Positions 1-6,006 of a DNA stretch of 13,373 nt are shown piece by piece (the stretch's first letter is position 1; each line of letters opens with the position of its first letter). A model generated the notes under the pieces. The model was not told where the DNA came from, ran no database searches, and was given only the letters and a program-made list of their open reading frames with translations. This DNA comes from an uncultured Ruminococcus sp. (GTDB lineage: Bacteria; Bacillota; Clostridia; Oscillospirales; CAG-272). The DNA is taken from contig CACZSA010000326.1 of the NCBI GenBank assembly GCA_902783705.1, positions 1 through 13,373 of the forward strand, in the 5' to 3' direction. The translations under genes were made by a program, and so were the position numbers.

Positions 1-651
1 CACCTTGTTGAACATGATGACGCCGATGGACTTCTTGTACATCGTGCCGATGTCGCCCGTCAGGCAGAAGTTCATGCCCTTGATCTGGAGGTCGCCGAGG
101 ATGTTCGGGTCCCACCACGCCGCGCCGAGGTCAAGCGTGCCCTGGGACGCGAAGTTGTTGAGCTCGTGGATCGTGCCGTTCTGCGCGACGCTGAAGGAGT
201 TCTGCATCGCCAGGGTCGCGATCTGATACGCGCCGTCGCCGGAGTTGACCGAGTTGGTCAGGGTGCCCGTGTCGCCGGAGCCCGTCATGTAGGCCGGCGT
301 GACATGCACGTTCAGAAGCTCGTCCACCTGCTGCATGCGGGTGTAGACCGCGTCGTTCAGGACCTCGCCCGTGATCTCCTCAGCGGACCAGTCGACGTCG
401 CCCCAGATGCCGCCGTCGTTCGGGTAGGTCAGGACGGTGAAGGTCGCGCCGTCGTAATCGGTGCCCGCCGGAATGTTCGCGGCGAAGCGGGTGGGTTCGG
501 TCTCCTCTTCGACATTTTCCTCCGCGGAGGGGGTGTTCGCGGCGTCGGGAGCGGCTGCCGCGTCGTCGGTGTTCGTCTTGCTCTCGGAACAGCCCGCCAG
601 CGTCGGCAGGAGCATCGCGAGGCAGAGAAGCAGGGATAATGCTTTTTTCAT
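1..651 (-). CDS. Solute-binding lipoprotein of an ABC-type importer (N-terminal part, runs off the left edge)
   Basis: The first 217 residues are present and the reading frame is still open at base 1. The N-terminus has a type II signal peptide: Lys2-Lys3, a hydrophobic stretch rich in Leu, then the lipobox LAGC with the lipidated Cys at residue 21. A Ser/Thr/Ala/Glu-rich linker (about 22-55) follows, then a mature domain starting with AANIPAGTDYDGATFTVLTY. The later text, with its NDAVYTRMQQVDELLNV and FNKV stretches, resembles clostridial family 1 extracellular solute-binding proteins. It would capture a ligand, often a sugar, outside the membrane for an ABC permease whose genes should lie beyond the left edge. 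The start ATG (649-651) is preceded at a good distance by AAGGAAGGAAA. The lipoprotein call is secure. The solute-binding role is inferred from composition and fold-like motifs, and the ligand cannot be read. Confidence 0.75.
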   Translation of the reverse strand, partial: MKKALSLLLCLAMLLPTLAGCSESKTNTDDAAAAPDAANTPSAEENVEEETEPTRFAANIPAGTDYDGATFTVLTYPNDGGIWGDVDWSAEEITGEVLNDAVYTRMQQVDELLNVHVTPAYMTGSGDTGTLTNSVNSGDGAYQIATLAMQNSFSVAQNGTIHELNNFASQGTLDLGAAWWDPNILGDLQIKGMNFCLTGDIGTMYKKSIGVIMFNKV

Positions 652-664
652 GGTTTCCTTCCTT

Positions 665-758
665 TTTATGTTGATGTATGGCATTCAAAACACGCATATA
701 TCATACACGAATTTATGTTGATGTATGGCATTCAAAACACGCATATATCATACACGAA
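665..758. repeat. Perfect 47-bp tandem duplication in the lipoprotein promoter/leader
   Basis: Bases 665-711 and 712-758 are identical over 47 bases and directly abut. The unit is AT-rich and, read on the minus strand, contains a TATGAT -10 and the pair TGTATG/CATACA as an interrupted inverted repeat. Only the distal copy has a matching -35, so the proximal copy duplicates the -10 and leader but probably not a full promoter. It could double an operator half-site or simply lengthen the leader. Confidence 0.9.
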
Positions 759-775
759 AAGGGTGAACTTGTCAA
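747..775 (-). promoter_or_regulatory. Sigma-A promoter of the lipoprotein gene
   Basis: On the minus strand a perfect -35 TTGACA (770-775) is followed after exactly 17 bases by TATGAT (747-752). Transcription would start near base 740 and run through both copies of the 47-bp tandem repeat into the lipoprotein gene. The -10 lies inside the distal repeat copy while the -35 lies outside the repeat. Confidence 0.8.
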
Positions 776-846
776 GAGGATGGAGGAAAATCCGCGTCCC
801 GCCCGATCTCGCCGCCTCCCCGACGCACACGGGAGACGCTGCCCCC

Positions 847-877
847 ATATCGAAAAATATTTATCGAAAATCGATAA
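847..877. promoter_or_regulatory. Operator-like TATCGA repeats upstream of the DUF2975/HTH promoter
   Basis: TTATCGA-AAA-TCGATAA (861-877) is a perfect inverted repeat with 7-bp arms. A further direct TATCGA sits at 849-854, 13 bases before the one at 862. The cluster ends 7 bases upstream of the -35 at 885. The small HTH protein encoded downstream is the obvious candidate to bind here, but that is inference from position. Confidence 0.55.
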
Positions 878-884
878 GAAAGTA

Positions 885-913
885 TTGACAAACGATCTTA
901 TTTGTGCTATGAT
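885..913 (+). promoter_or_regulatory. Sigma-A promoter of the DUF2975/HTH operon
   Basis: TTGACA (885-890), a 17-base spacer and TATGAT (908-913), with TGC just before the -10 (extended -10). This is close to consensus. The expected start near 920 leaves a short leader to the ATG at 945. Confidence 0.85.
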
Positions 914-944
914 AGGGACAGCAAAACCGAAAGGGGAATTTGTT

Positions 945-1424
945 ATGACACAGAAAACCTTTGCGAATCTTCTGAAGGCGGCGATCGTGCTGGCCTTCCT
1001 CTGCTGCGCGCTTGTGTACGCCCTCTATGTGCCGGTGGTTATGGAGGGGATCCGGCATTACGAGGAATACGCCCGTCTCTGGCTGCCCTGCCTGATCTTC
1101 ATCGAGCTGACCGCCCTGCCGATCCTCATTGCGATTGTGCTGGCCTGGCGGATCACCCGGGACATCGGACAGGACAACTCCTTCTGCCGTGCGAACGCGG
1201 AGCGGATGAAGAAAATCTCCCTCCTCGCCCTCGGGGACGTGGCGTATTTCTGGGCGGGGATCGCCGTCTTCTGGTTCGCCTTCTCCCTCGCGTCCGGTCC
1301 GGAGCTGATCCTTGCGGTCCTGATCGGTTCGGCGGGGCTGATCCTGGCGGTCTGCGCGGGCGCGCTGTCCCATCTCATCCTCAAAGCGGCGCTGCTGCGC
1401 GAGGAAAACGACCTGACGGTGTGA
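945..1424 (+). CDS. DUF2975 family four-helix membrane protein
   Basis: A 159-residue integral membrane protein. Four hydrophobic segments are visible at about residues 10-30, 46-68, 92-114 and 120-143, with a short charged tail ending REENDLTV. The loop between helices 2 and 3 contains ITRDIGQDNSFCRANAERMKK, typical of DUF2975 proteins, whose biochemical role is not established. The ATG at 945 is chosen because GAAAGGGGA lies 6-13 bases upstream and a consensus promoter ends at 913. The same frame is open further upstream to 678, but that stretch would begin before the promoter. The gene is followed 7 bases later by a small HTH regulator, the usual partner of this family. The pair probably forms an autoregulated unit, with the membrane protein perhaps modulating the regulator. 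That last point is inference. Confidence 0.85.
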   Translation: MTQKTFANLLKAAIVLAFLCCALVYALYVPVVMEGIRHYEEYARLWLPCLIFIELTALPILIAIVLAWRITRDIGQDNSFCRANAERMKKISLLALGDVAYFWAGIAVFWFAFSLASGPELILAVLIGSAGLILAVCAGALSHLILKAALLREENDLTV

Positions 1425-1431
1425 GGTGCTT

Positions 1432-1638
1432 ATGATTATTGTGAATCTCGACGTCATGCTTGCGAAGCGGAAAATGAGCCTCACGGAGCTGTCCGAGCGG
1501 GTGGGGATCACCATGGCGAACCTGTCGATCCTGAAAAACGGACGCGCCCGGGCCGTGCGGTTCGAGACCCTCGACAAGATCTGCGAGGTCCTCGCCTGCC
1601 AGCCGGGGGATATCCTCGAGTTCCGGGAGAACAAATAA
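1432..1638 (+). CDS. Small YozG-like Cro/C1-type HTH regulator
   Basis: A 68-residue protein that is nearly all helix-turn-helix. The motif spans about residues 17-45: MSLTELSERVGITMANLSIL followed by KNGRARAVRFETLDKICEVL, then CQPGDILEF, the signature ending of YozG-type single-domain regulators. The ATG at 1432 is preferred over an in-frame GTG at 1426 because GAGG (1423-1426) lies 5 bases before the ATG but would overlap the GTG. It is co-transcribed with the DUF2975 gene, and the TATCGA palindrome upstream of the operon is its likely target. Similar pairs are widespread in Firmicutes. Confidence 0.88.
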   Translation: MIIVNLDVMLAKRKMSLTELSERVGITMANLSILKNGRARAVRFETLDKICEVLACQPGDILEFRENK

Positions 1639-1659
1639 CCCAAGGGAAAAAGAAAACAT

Positions 1660-1712
1660 AAGCCCCGCTGAAGTCAGCCTGAGAACGGCTCTCTTGCGGG
1701 GTTTGGTTTTTT
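1660..1712 (+). terminator. Intrinsic terminator of the DUF2975/HTH operon
   Basis: AAGCCCCGC (1660-1668) pairs with GCGGGGTTT (1696-1704, one G-U), followed by GG and six T (1707-1712). The 27-base loop holds a second small stem, AGCC/GGCT (1676-1679 with 1687-1690). Confidence 0.75.
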
Positions 1713-1722
1713 GTGATACAAT
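1694..1722 (+). promoter_or_regulatory. Promoter of the XRE/TPR regulator, embedded in the preceding terminator
   Basis: The extended -10 TGATACAAT (TACAAT at 1717-1722) is preceded at 17 bases by a weak -35, TTGCGG (1694-1699). The -35 is part of the 3' arm of the terminator hairpin. Confidence 0.55.
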
Positions 1723-1773
1723 GGGGACAACGGACGGGCCCTCCGGAATACGCACACACGGAAGGAAAACACC

Positions 1774-2874
1774 ATGAATCAGGAAACCATCGGAAAGAAC
1801 ATCCGCAAGGCGCGGCGCGAGCGGGACATGACCCAGGACGCGCTGGCAGAGCGGCTCGCGGTGACGGAATCGGCTGTGAGCCAATGGGAATCGGGTAAAA
1901 CCGTCCCGGACCTTTTGACGATCCCCGCCCTCTGCGCCGTGCTCGGCGTCACATCGGACTGGCTGCTCGGCGTGAACGAAGAAAAGCGGCGGGAGGAGAT
2001 CGGCGAAATCAAAAAGCAGGCCGACGCGCTCGGACGCAACGGAAAGCGGAAGGAAGAGCTTGCCGTTCTGGAAGAAGCCTTCCGCCGTTATCCGGAGAGC
2101 TGTGATCTCAAGTATTCGCTGATGTACGCGACCAAAGACCCCGATTTGAAAATAACTCTCGGAGAACAGATTCTTGCGGAATCCACGGAAGAGAGTTACC
2201 GGACAGGCGCGATGCAGCAGATGATCTATTCGTATCGTGAAAAAGGCAATTTGAAACGCGCAGAAGAGCTGGCCCGTCAGATGCCCGGTCTCTGGACAAC
2301 CTCGGACGTTTTCCTCACGCACATCGCCGAAGGAGAAGAGTATCAGAAGCGGTCCCACAATCTTAGGTTTCTGCTTCTCAATCTTCTTTATGAAGCCATG
2401 CACTACGGCATCGTGTATGGGGACGACGAAACGGAGGCGTTATACAGCGACGAAGATCGGGCGCAGGTCGCCGAAAAATGCATCGCAATGTTCAAGCTCT
2501 TCTTCGAGGAGGGGGATTATGCGTTCCATCACGGAAGCCTGGAGGAGGAGTACAAGGATCTCGCGAAATGGCACGCCCGGCGGGGAGAGGCGGACGACGC
2601 AACTGACTGCCTCGGGAAAGCTGCGGATCATGCCCTCGCGTTCATTGGCTATGCACAGAGCTCGCCGCATTCCTATCATCACACTTCTTTACTGTTTCGA
2701 GGCGCGGAGGGCGGAGGCGACGTAGGGCTGTACTGCGAGCAGAATTCCGCGTCCCATATGCTCGATTTCATGAAAAAGCCGGACTTCGACAACCTCCGCG
2801 AGATGCCCACATTCAGGGAGATCGAAACCCGTTTGACGGCTGCTGCCGGAGACTGGCATGTCGCAGAAGCATAA
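1774..2874 (+). CDS. XRE-family regulator with TPR-like C-terminal domain
   Basis: A 366-residue protein. Residues 5-66 form a Cro/C1-type HTH domain: IGKNIRKARRERDMTQDALA, then VTESAVSQWESGKTVPDLLT and SDWLLGV. The rest is predicted helical with repeat-like character, such as RKEELAVLEEAFRRYPES near 90 and NLKRAEELARQMPG near 165. It ends with a conserved-looking FDNLREMPTFREIETRL close to the C-terminus. This layout is common among clostridial transcription factors in which the TPR-like part senses a ligand or partner. No enzyme motif is seen. GGAAGG lies 8-13 bases before the ATG. The stretch from about 2100 to 2450 is noticeably less GC-rich than the neighbouring genes, which may hint at separate ancestry. 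The target genes cannot be inferred. The gene stands alone between two terminators. Confidence 0.85.
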   Translation: MNQETIGKNIRKARRERDMTQDALAERLAVTESAVSQWESGKTVPDLLTIPALCAVLGVTSDWLLGVNEEKRREEIGEIKKQADALGRNGKRKEELAVLEEAFRRYPESCDLKYSLMYATKDPDLKITLGEQILAESTEESYRTGAMQQMIYSYREKGNLKRAEELARQMPGLWTTSDVFLTHIAEGEEYQKRSHNLRFLLLNLLYEAMHYGIVYGDDETEALYSDEDRAQVAEKCIAMFKLFFEEGDYAFHHGSLEEEYKDLAKWHARRGEADDATDCLGKAADHALAFIGYAQSSPHSYHHTSLLFRGAEGGGDVGLYCEQNSASHMLDFMKKPDFDNLREMPTFREIETRLTAAAGDWHVAEA

Positions 2875-2895
2875 ACTATATGTCAAGCAGAACAT

Positions 2896-2939
2896 AAAAA
2901 ACGAAATCCGACCTCGAAAAAGGCCGGATTTCGCGTTTT
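2896..2939. terminator. Bidirectional intrinsic terminator between the XRE regulator and glpK
   Basis: CGAAATCCG (2902-2910) pairs with CGGATTTCG (2925-2933), and the stem continues with CCT/AGG after one mismatch around the loop CGAAAA. On the minus strand it is followed by six T (complement of 2896-2901), ideal for ending glpK, whose stop is at 2954. On the plus strand GCGTTTT follows, a weaker tail for the XRE gene. Confidence 0.85.
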
Positions 2940-2953
2940 ATGCGCTTTTTGTT

Positions 2954-4441
2954 TCATTCATGCGCCATCGCCATGCGGACGGCGTTGTGCCAGCCGCGGA
3001 GCAGGGCATCCCGGCGCTCTTCGGAGATCGCGGGGGTGAACTCCCACTCGACCTGACGGGCTGCTGCGAGCTCCTCCTTCGACTGCCAGAAGTCCACGGC
3101 GAGTCCCGCGAGGGTTGCCGCGCCGAGGGCGGTGGTCTCCCGGATCGCGGGGCGGAGGACGGGCTTGCCGATCACGTCGGCCTGGAATTGCATGAGGAAA
3201 TTATCCCGCGTCGCGCCGCAGTCCACACGAAGCGCGCGGATCGGTGCGCCCATGTCCCGCTCCATTGCGGCGATGAGGTCGGCGGACTGATACGCGATGG
3301 CTTCCTCGGCAGCCCGGACGATGTGCGCGCGGCGCGTTCCGCGGGTGATCCCGGTGAGGGTGCCGCGGGCGTACATGTCCCACCACGGCGCGCCGAGCCC
3401 GGTGAACGCGGGGACGAGATAGACACCGCCGGAATCGGGGACGCTCACGGCGATCTTCTCGATGTCCGCGCTGTCGTGGAAGAACTGCATCTCATCCCGG
3501 AGCCACTGGGTGACCGCGCCGCCCGTGAAGACGGAGCCTTCGAGCGCGTACTGCGGGGCCTCTCCCTCGAGGGTCGCGGCGACGGTGCAGAGCAGGCCGT
3601 TTTCACTCCGGCGGATCTCCCTGCCCGTATTCATGAGCAGGAAGCACCCGGTGCCGTAGGTGTTCTTCGCGTCGCCGGGCTTGAAGCAGCCCTGTCCGAA
3701 GAGCGCGGCCTGCTGATCCCCCGCGACGCCCGCGACGGGAACGGGAATGCCGCCGAGGTTGGCGAAGCCGAAGATGCCGGAGGAGGGACGGACGTCGGGG
3801 AGCATCGCCGCGGGGACGCCGAAGTGTTCGAGAAGCTCGGGATCCCAGCGGTTTTCATGGATATTGTAGAGCATGGTGCGGGAGGCGTTCGTCGGGTCGG
3901 TGACGTGGGCGCGGCCCTCGGTGAGCTTCCAGACGAGCCATGTGTCGACGGTGCCGAAGCAGAGCTCGCCGGCCTCCGCGCGCTCTCGGGCGCCGGGGGT
4001 GTGGTCGAGGATCCAGCGGATCTTGGTGGCGGAGAAATAGGCGTCGGGGATGAGGCCGGTCTTCTCGCGGATGATCTCGTCCCAGCCGTCCTTCGAGAGC
4101 TCCTCGACGAGGGGAGCGGTCCGGCGGCACTGCCAGACGATGGCGTTCGCGACGGGCTGTCCGGTCCGGCGGTCCCAGACGACGGTGGTCTCGCGCTGGT
4201 TGGTGATGCCGACGGCGGCGATCTGTCCGGGGGCGACGTCGCAGCGGGCGAGGAGCTCGGTCATGCAGCCGTACTGGGAGGACCAGATATCGGCGGGATC
4301 GTGCTCGACCCAGCCCTCCTGCGGGTAGATCTGCGGGAATTCGCGGGAGACGGAGCCGACGAGGTTTTCCTCGCGGTCGAAGAGGATGGCGCGGGAGGAG
4401 GTGGTGCCCTGGTCGAGGGCGAGGACGAATTTCTTCTGCAT
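2954..4441 (-). CDS. glpK: Glycerol kinase
   Basis: A 495-residue FGGY-family kinase that phosphorylates glycerol to sn-glycerol 3-phosphate with ATP, in the cytoplasm; full family length. The phosphate loop DQGTTSSRA is at 10-18. Glycerol-binding residues expected from the E. coli enzyme are in place: Arg83-Glu84 (NQRETT), Trp103, Tyr135 and Asp242-Gln243 (GVAGDQQAALFGQ). The ATP-site motif NTYGTG follows at 260-265. The loop before the second FGGY signature (about 221-232, SGIFGFANLGGI) lacks the histidine that HPr phosphorylates in many Gram-positive GlpK proteins. The start codon at 4439-4441 is the only one that fits, but the AAGGAGG upstream is about 15 bases away, longer than usual. 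No glpF, glpD or glpP neighbour lies in the window. The gene ends at the terminator 2896-2939. Confidence 0.97.
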   Translation of the reverse strand: MQKKFVLALDQGTTSSRAILFDREENLVGSVSREFPQIYPQEGWVEHDPADIWSSQYGCMTELLARCDVAPGQIAAVGITNQRETTVVWDRRTGQPVANAIVWQCRRTAPLVEELSKDGWDEIIREKTGLIPDAYFSATKIRWILDHTPGARERAEAGELCFGTVDTWLVWKLTEGRAHVTDPTNASRTMLYNIHENRWDPELLEHFGVPAAMLPDVRPSSGIFGFANLGGIPVPVAGVAGDQQAALFGQGCFKPGDAKNTYGTGCFLLMNTGREIRRSENGLLCTVAATLEGEAPQYALEGSVFTGGAVTQWLRDEMQFFHDSADIEKIAVSVPDSGGVYLVPAFTGLGAPWWDMYARGTLTGITRGTRRAHIVRAAEEAIAYQSADLIAAMERDMGAPIRALRVDCGATRDNFLMQFQADVIGKPVLRPAIRETTALGAATLAGLAVDFWQSKEELAAARQVEWEFTPAISEERRDALLRGWHNAVRMAMAHE

Positions 4442-4623
4442 CGCTGTTCTTTTGTGCCTCCTTGACTTGATCTGTCACCAATTTTTCTCTATGCTTGTGT
4501 GTTTTGTATTCTGTTATGCTAATTTCATCTGCGCGGCTGCGCTTGCAGGTGGAGGGGAGCTGTCTCCTTTATACAGGAGATGAAAAGGTCAGAGAAAGCT
4601 CTGCGGAGCTTTTTCCCATTGAT

Positions 4624-4822
4624 TTGCTCGCCTGCGCGGCGGGCAGACAAGAGGGCTCCGAAGCTCGCCCTCTTGTCAATCACCCGCTTAGAGAACGGAC
4701 CTCAGGTTCAACCTCATGTATGAATCGGAAGCTCTGTTCAATAGGGGCTAAGCCTGTGTCATAACAGGATTACATGGCTTCACCAAGATAGTCAGCTTGA
4801 GAATATTGAGATACGCTCAACG
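4624..4822 (+). mobile_element. Possible IS200/IS605-type remnant (right end with omega-RNA-like tail)
   Basis: This is a tentative call. The strong hairpin 4646-4677 lies shortly after a TTGAT (4619-4623). The segment ends with a small hairpin, TTGAG-ATACG-CTCAA (4806-4820), completed to CTCAAC at 4816-4821. TTGAT targets on the left and a TCAAC-like right end after a subterminal hairpin are features of some IS200/IS605 elements carrying TnpB. The plus frame running to the stop at 4762-4764 ends in a Ser/Thr-rich tail as TnpB frames often do, but no RuvC or zinc-ribbon motif is present. A second TTGAT at 4467-4471 gives an alternative left boundary. The whole reading is inference and may be wrong. 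Confidence 0.22.
4646..4677. repeat. Perfect 11-bp inverted repeat with 10-base loop
   Basis: GACAAGAGGGC (4646-4656) and GCCCTCTTGTC (4667-4677) are exact reverse complements. On the minus strand the loop contains CTTCGG, a stable UUCG tetraloop closed by C-G. No T-run follows on either strand, so it is not a standard terminator. It could be part of a structured RNA or the end of a mobile element. Confidence 0.75.
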
Positions 4823-4848
4823 CCGTTTCATTCATAATTCTTAATCCC

Positions 4849-5991
4849 CTAAACCTTCTCCCCCGTGATGGCTCGCAGAGCGTAGCGGAGGGCGCGCAGG
4901 GCGATTTCGCGTTCGCGGGGATCGCTCGATTCGAGGGCGGGCTTCAGTTCGCGCCAGACGGCTCCCCGGATGCCGGGATCGGCGGCGAGGGCTTTGGGAT
5001 CGGCGTCGGGAACGGTCTGATCCTCCAGCCGCAGAGAGGCGACGCAGGGCGGGTTCTCCGCGAGGGTTTCCGTGTCGAGCACGAGGCCCGGCGCGACGGA
5101 TCCCGTGAGGCGGAGGGCGGCGCAGGTGTCGGCTCCCCAGCCGTTCTCGCGGGCAAAGGCGAGGATGGTCTGACGGATCGCCTCGCGCGCGTCCGCGTTG
5201 GTCTCCGATCCGGTGACGTCGCAGTCGGCGCGCTCATAGCGGCGTTTCGAGAAGCGGATCCGCCGCAGGCTCACCGTCGACGGCCCGCCGTCCTTCTCGA
5301 TCTCCGCGAGGATCGCGCCCTTCGGTCCCCGCTCGTCGAAGCCGCGCGGCTCGAGGCAGCCGGGATAGGCATAGCGGCAGCCGGGACCCGGGGCGGGCGG
5401 ATTGTGGATGTGTCCGAGAGCGGCGTAGTCCGCGCCGAACGCGTCGAGGTGGGCGGCGGTGAGCGGGCAGTCGGAGGAATGCGGATCGGTCATGTCGGCG
5501 TGACACACGAGAAGGTTGATCCGCGCGGGATCGTCTGCCTCGATGCCCTCGATCGGGACCTCGTCGAGGTCGGGACCGGTGAACGCCCAGCCGTAGACCG
5601 TGACGCCCGTGTCGTGTCCGTCCGGATCGCAGAGATCGACGGCGTCGACCGAGGTGCTCGTGAAGATATGGACGTTCTCCGGGAAGGAGACCCGCCGCCA
5701 GACGCTGTTCGGGGAGGCCGGATCGTGATTGCCGGGCGCGATGAAAACGGGGCGTCCGTAGGCCTCGAATTCGCGCGACAGAAGGGCGACGGTCTCGCGC
5801 GTGACGAGATCGCCGTCGAAGAGATCCCCCGCGAGGAGGACGAGATCGGCGTCGGCCTTCGCGGCGTAGTCCATCATCGCGGAAAAAGCGGACCGGAGCT
5901 CGTTCCGGCGCGCCTCCGCCGAGCGGCTGTCCAGGCCGGAGAACGGGCTGTCGAGGTGAATGTCGGCGGCGTGCAGGAGTTTCAGTTTCAT
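4849..5991 (-). CDS. DNA repair exonuclease of the SbcD/Mre11 type (YhaO-like metallophosphoesterase)
   Basis: A 380-residue calcineurin-like phosphoesterase. Metal-binding motifs appear in order: DIHLDSP (Asp10, His12), GDLFD (Asp56), GNHD (Asn88, His89), CHAD (His163) and GHIH (His193, His195). Length and the DIHLDSPFSGL opening match the YhaO branch rather than classical SbcD. Such proteins are the nuclease half of a Mre11-Rad50-like complex that trims DNA ends, and the expected partner is a YhaN/SbcC-type ATPase, usually the next gene. Here the next 400 bases are non-coding, followed by glpK, so no partner is visible. It is the last gene of the minus-strand operon, starting 15 bases after the nrnA stop with only a weak GGAAAT as ribosome site, which suggests translational coupling. 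Confidence 0.92.
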   Translation of the reverse strand: MKLKLLHAADIHLDSPFSGLDSRSAEARRNELRSAFSAMMDYAAKADADLVLLAGDLFDGDLVTRETVALLSREFEAYGRPVFIAPGNHDPASPNSVWRRVSFPENVHIFTSTSVDAVDLCDPDGHDTGVTVYGWAFTGPDLDEVPIEGIEADDPARINLLVCHADMTDPHSSDCPLTAAHLDAFGADYAALGHIHNPPAPGPGCRYAYPGCLEPRGFDERGPKGAILAEIEKDGGPSTVSLRRIRFSKRRYERADCDVTGSETNADAREAIRQTILAFARENGWGADTCAALRLTGSVAPGLVLDTETLAENPPCVASLRLEDQTVPDADPKALAADPGIRGAVWRELKPALESSDPREREIALRALRYALRAITGEKV

Positions 5992-6006
5992 GATGATTTC
6001 CGATGA

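Larger units (their letters stand above)
4442..4848. other. 407-base non-coding stretch with clustered hairpins
   Basis: No convincing gene is present. The stretch is less GC-rich than its surroundings, except for several perfect inverted repeats. TCTCCT/AGGAGA lies at 4563-4580. A hairpin with 10-bp arms around a TGCG loop (one G-U) lies at 4592-4615. An 11-bp perfect hairpin lies at 4646-4677, CCTGT/ACAGG at 4753-4768 and TTGAG/CTCAA at 4806-4820. On the minus strand it is both the 3' flank of the YhaO-type nuclease gene and the 5' flank of glpK. No clear terminator or glpK promoter could be picked out. A 21-codon minus-strand ORF (4770-4835) is present but unsupported. Confidence 0.6.

Noticed and set aside
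665..758. The 47-bp repeats as a CRISPR array
   Set aside because: There are only two copies, directly adjacent with no spacer, lying in a promoter region with no cas genes nearby.
678..944. An 89-codon N-terminal extension of the DUF2975 protein
   Set aside because: It would begin within the 47-bp tandem repeat and upstream of the consensus promoter at 885-913. The ATG at 945 has a good ribosome site and starts a normal DUF2975 protein.
2858..4465. A 535-codon plus-strand open frame across glpK
   Set aside because: It is antisense to a full-length glycerol kinase, shows no recognisable motif and exists because of high GC content.
4592..4615. The TGCG-loop hairpin as the glpK-side or nuclease operon terminator
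   Set aside because: On the minus strand the stem is followed by TCTCTGACC with no T-run, and on the plus strand there is no gene upstream to terminate.
4495..4764. A plus-strand open frame of 89 codons in the intergenic region
   Set aside because: It runs through several perfect hairpins, has no ribosome site or domain, and is at most the decayed tail of a transposon gene.
4770..4835. A 21-codon minus-strand ORF just after the nuclease gene
   Set aside because: The ribosome site is poor, the composition is unremarkable and it lies in the suspected element end, so it is probably chance.
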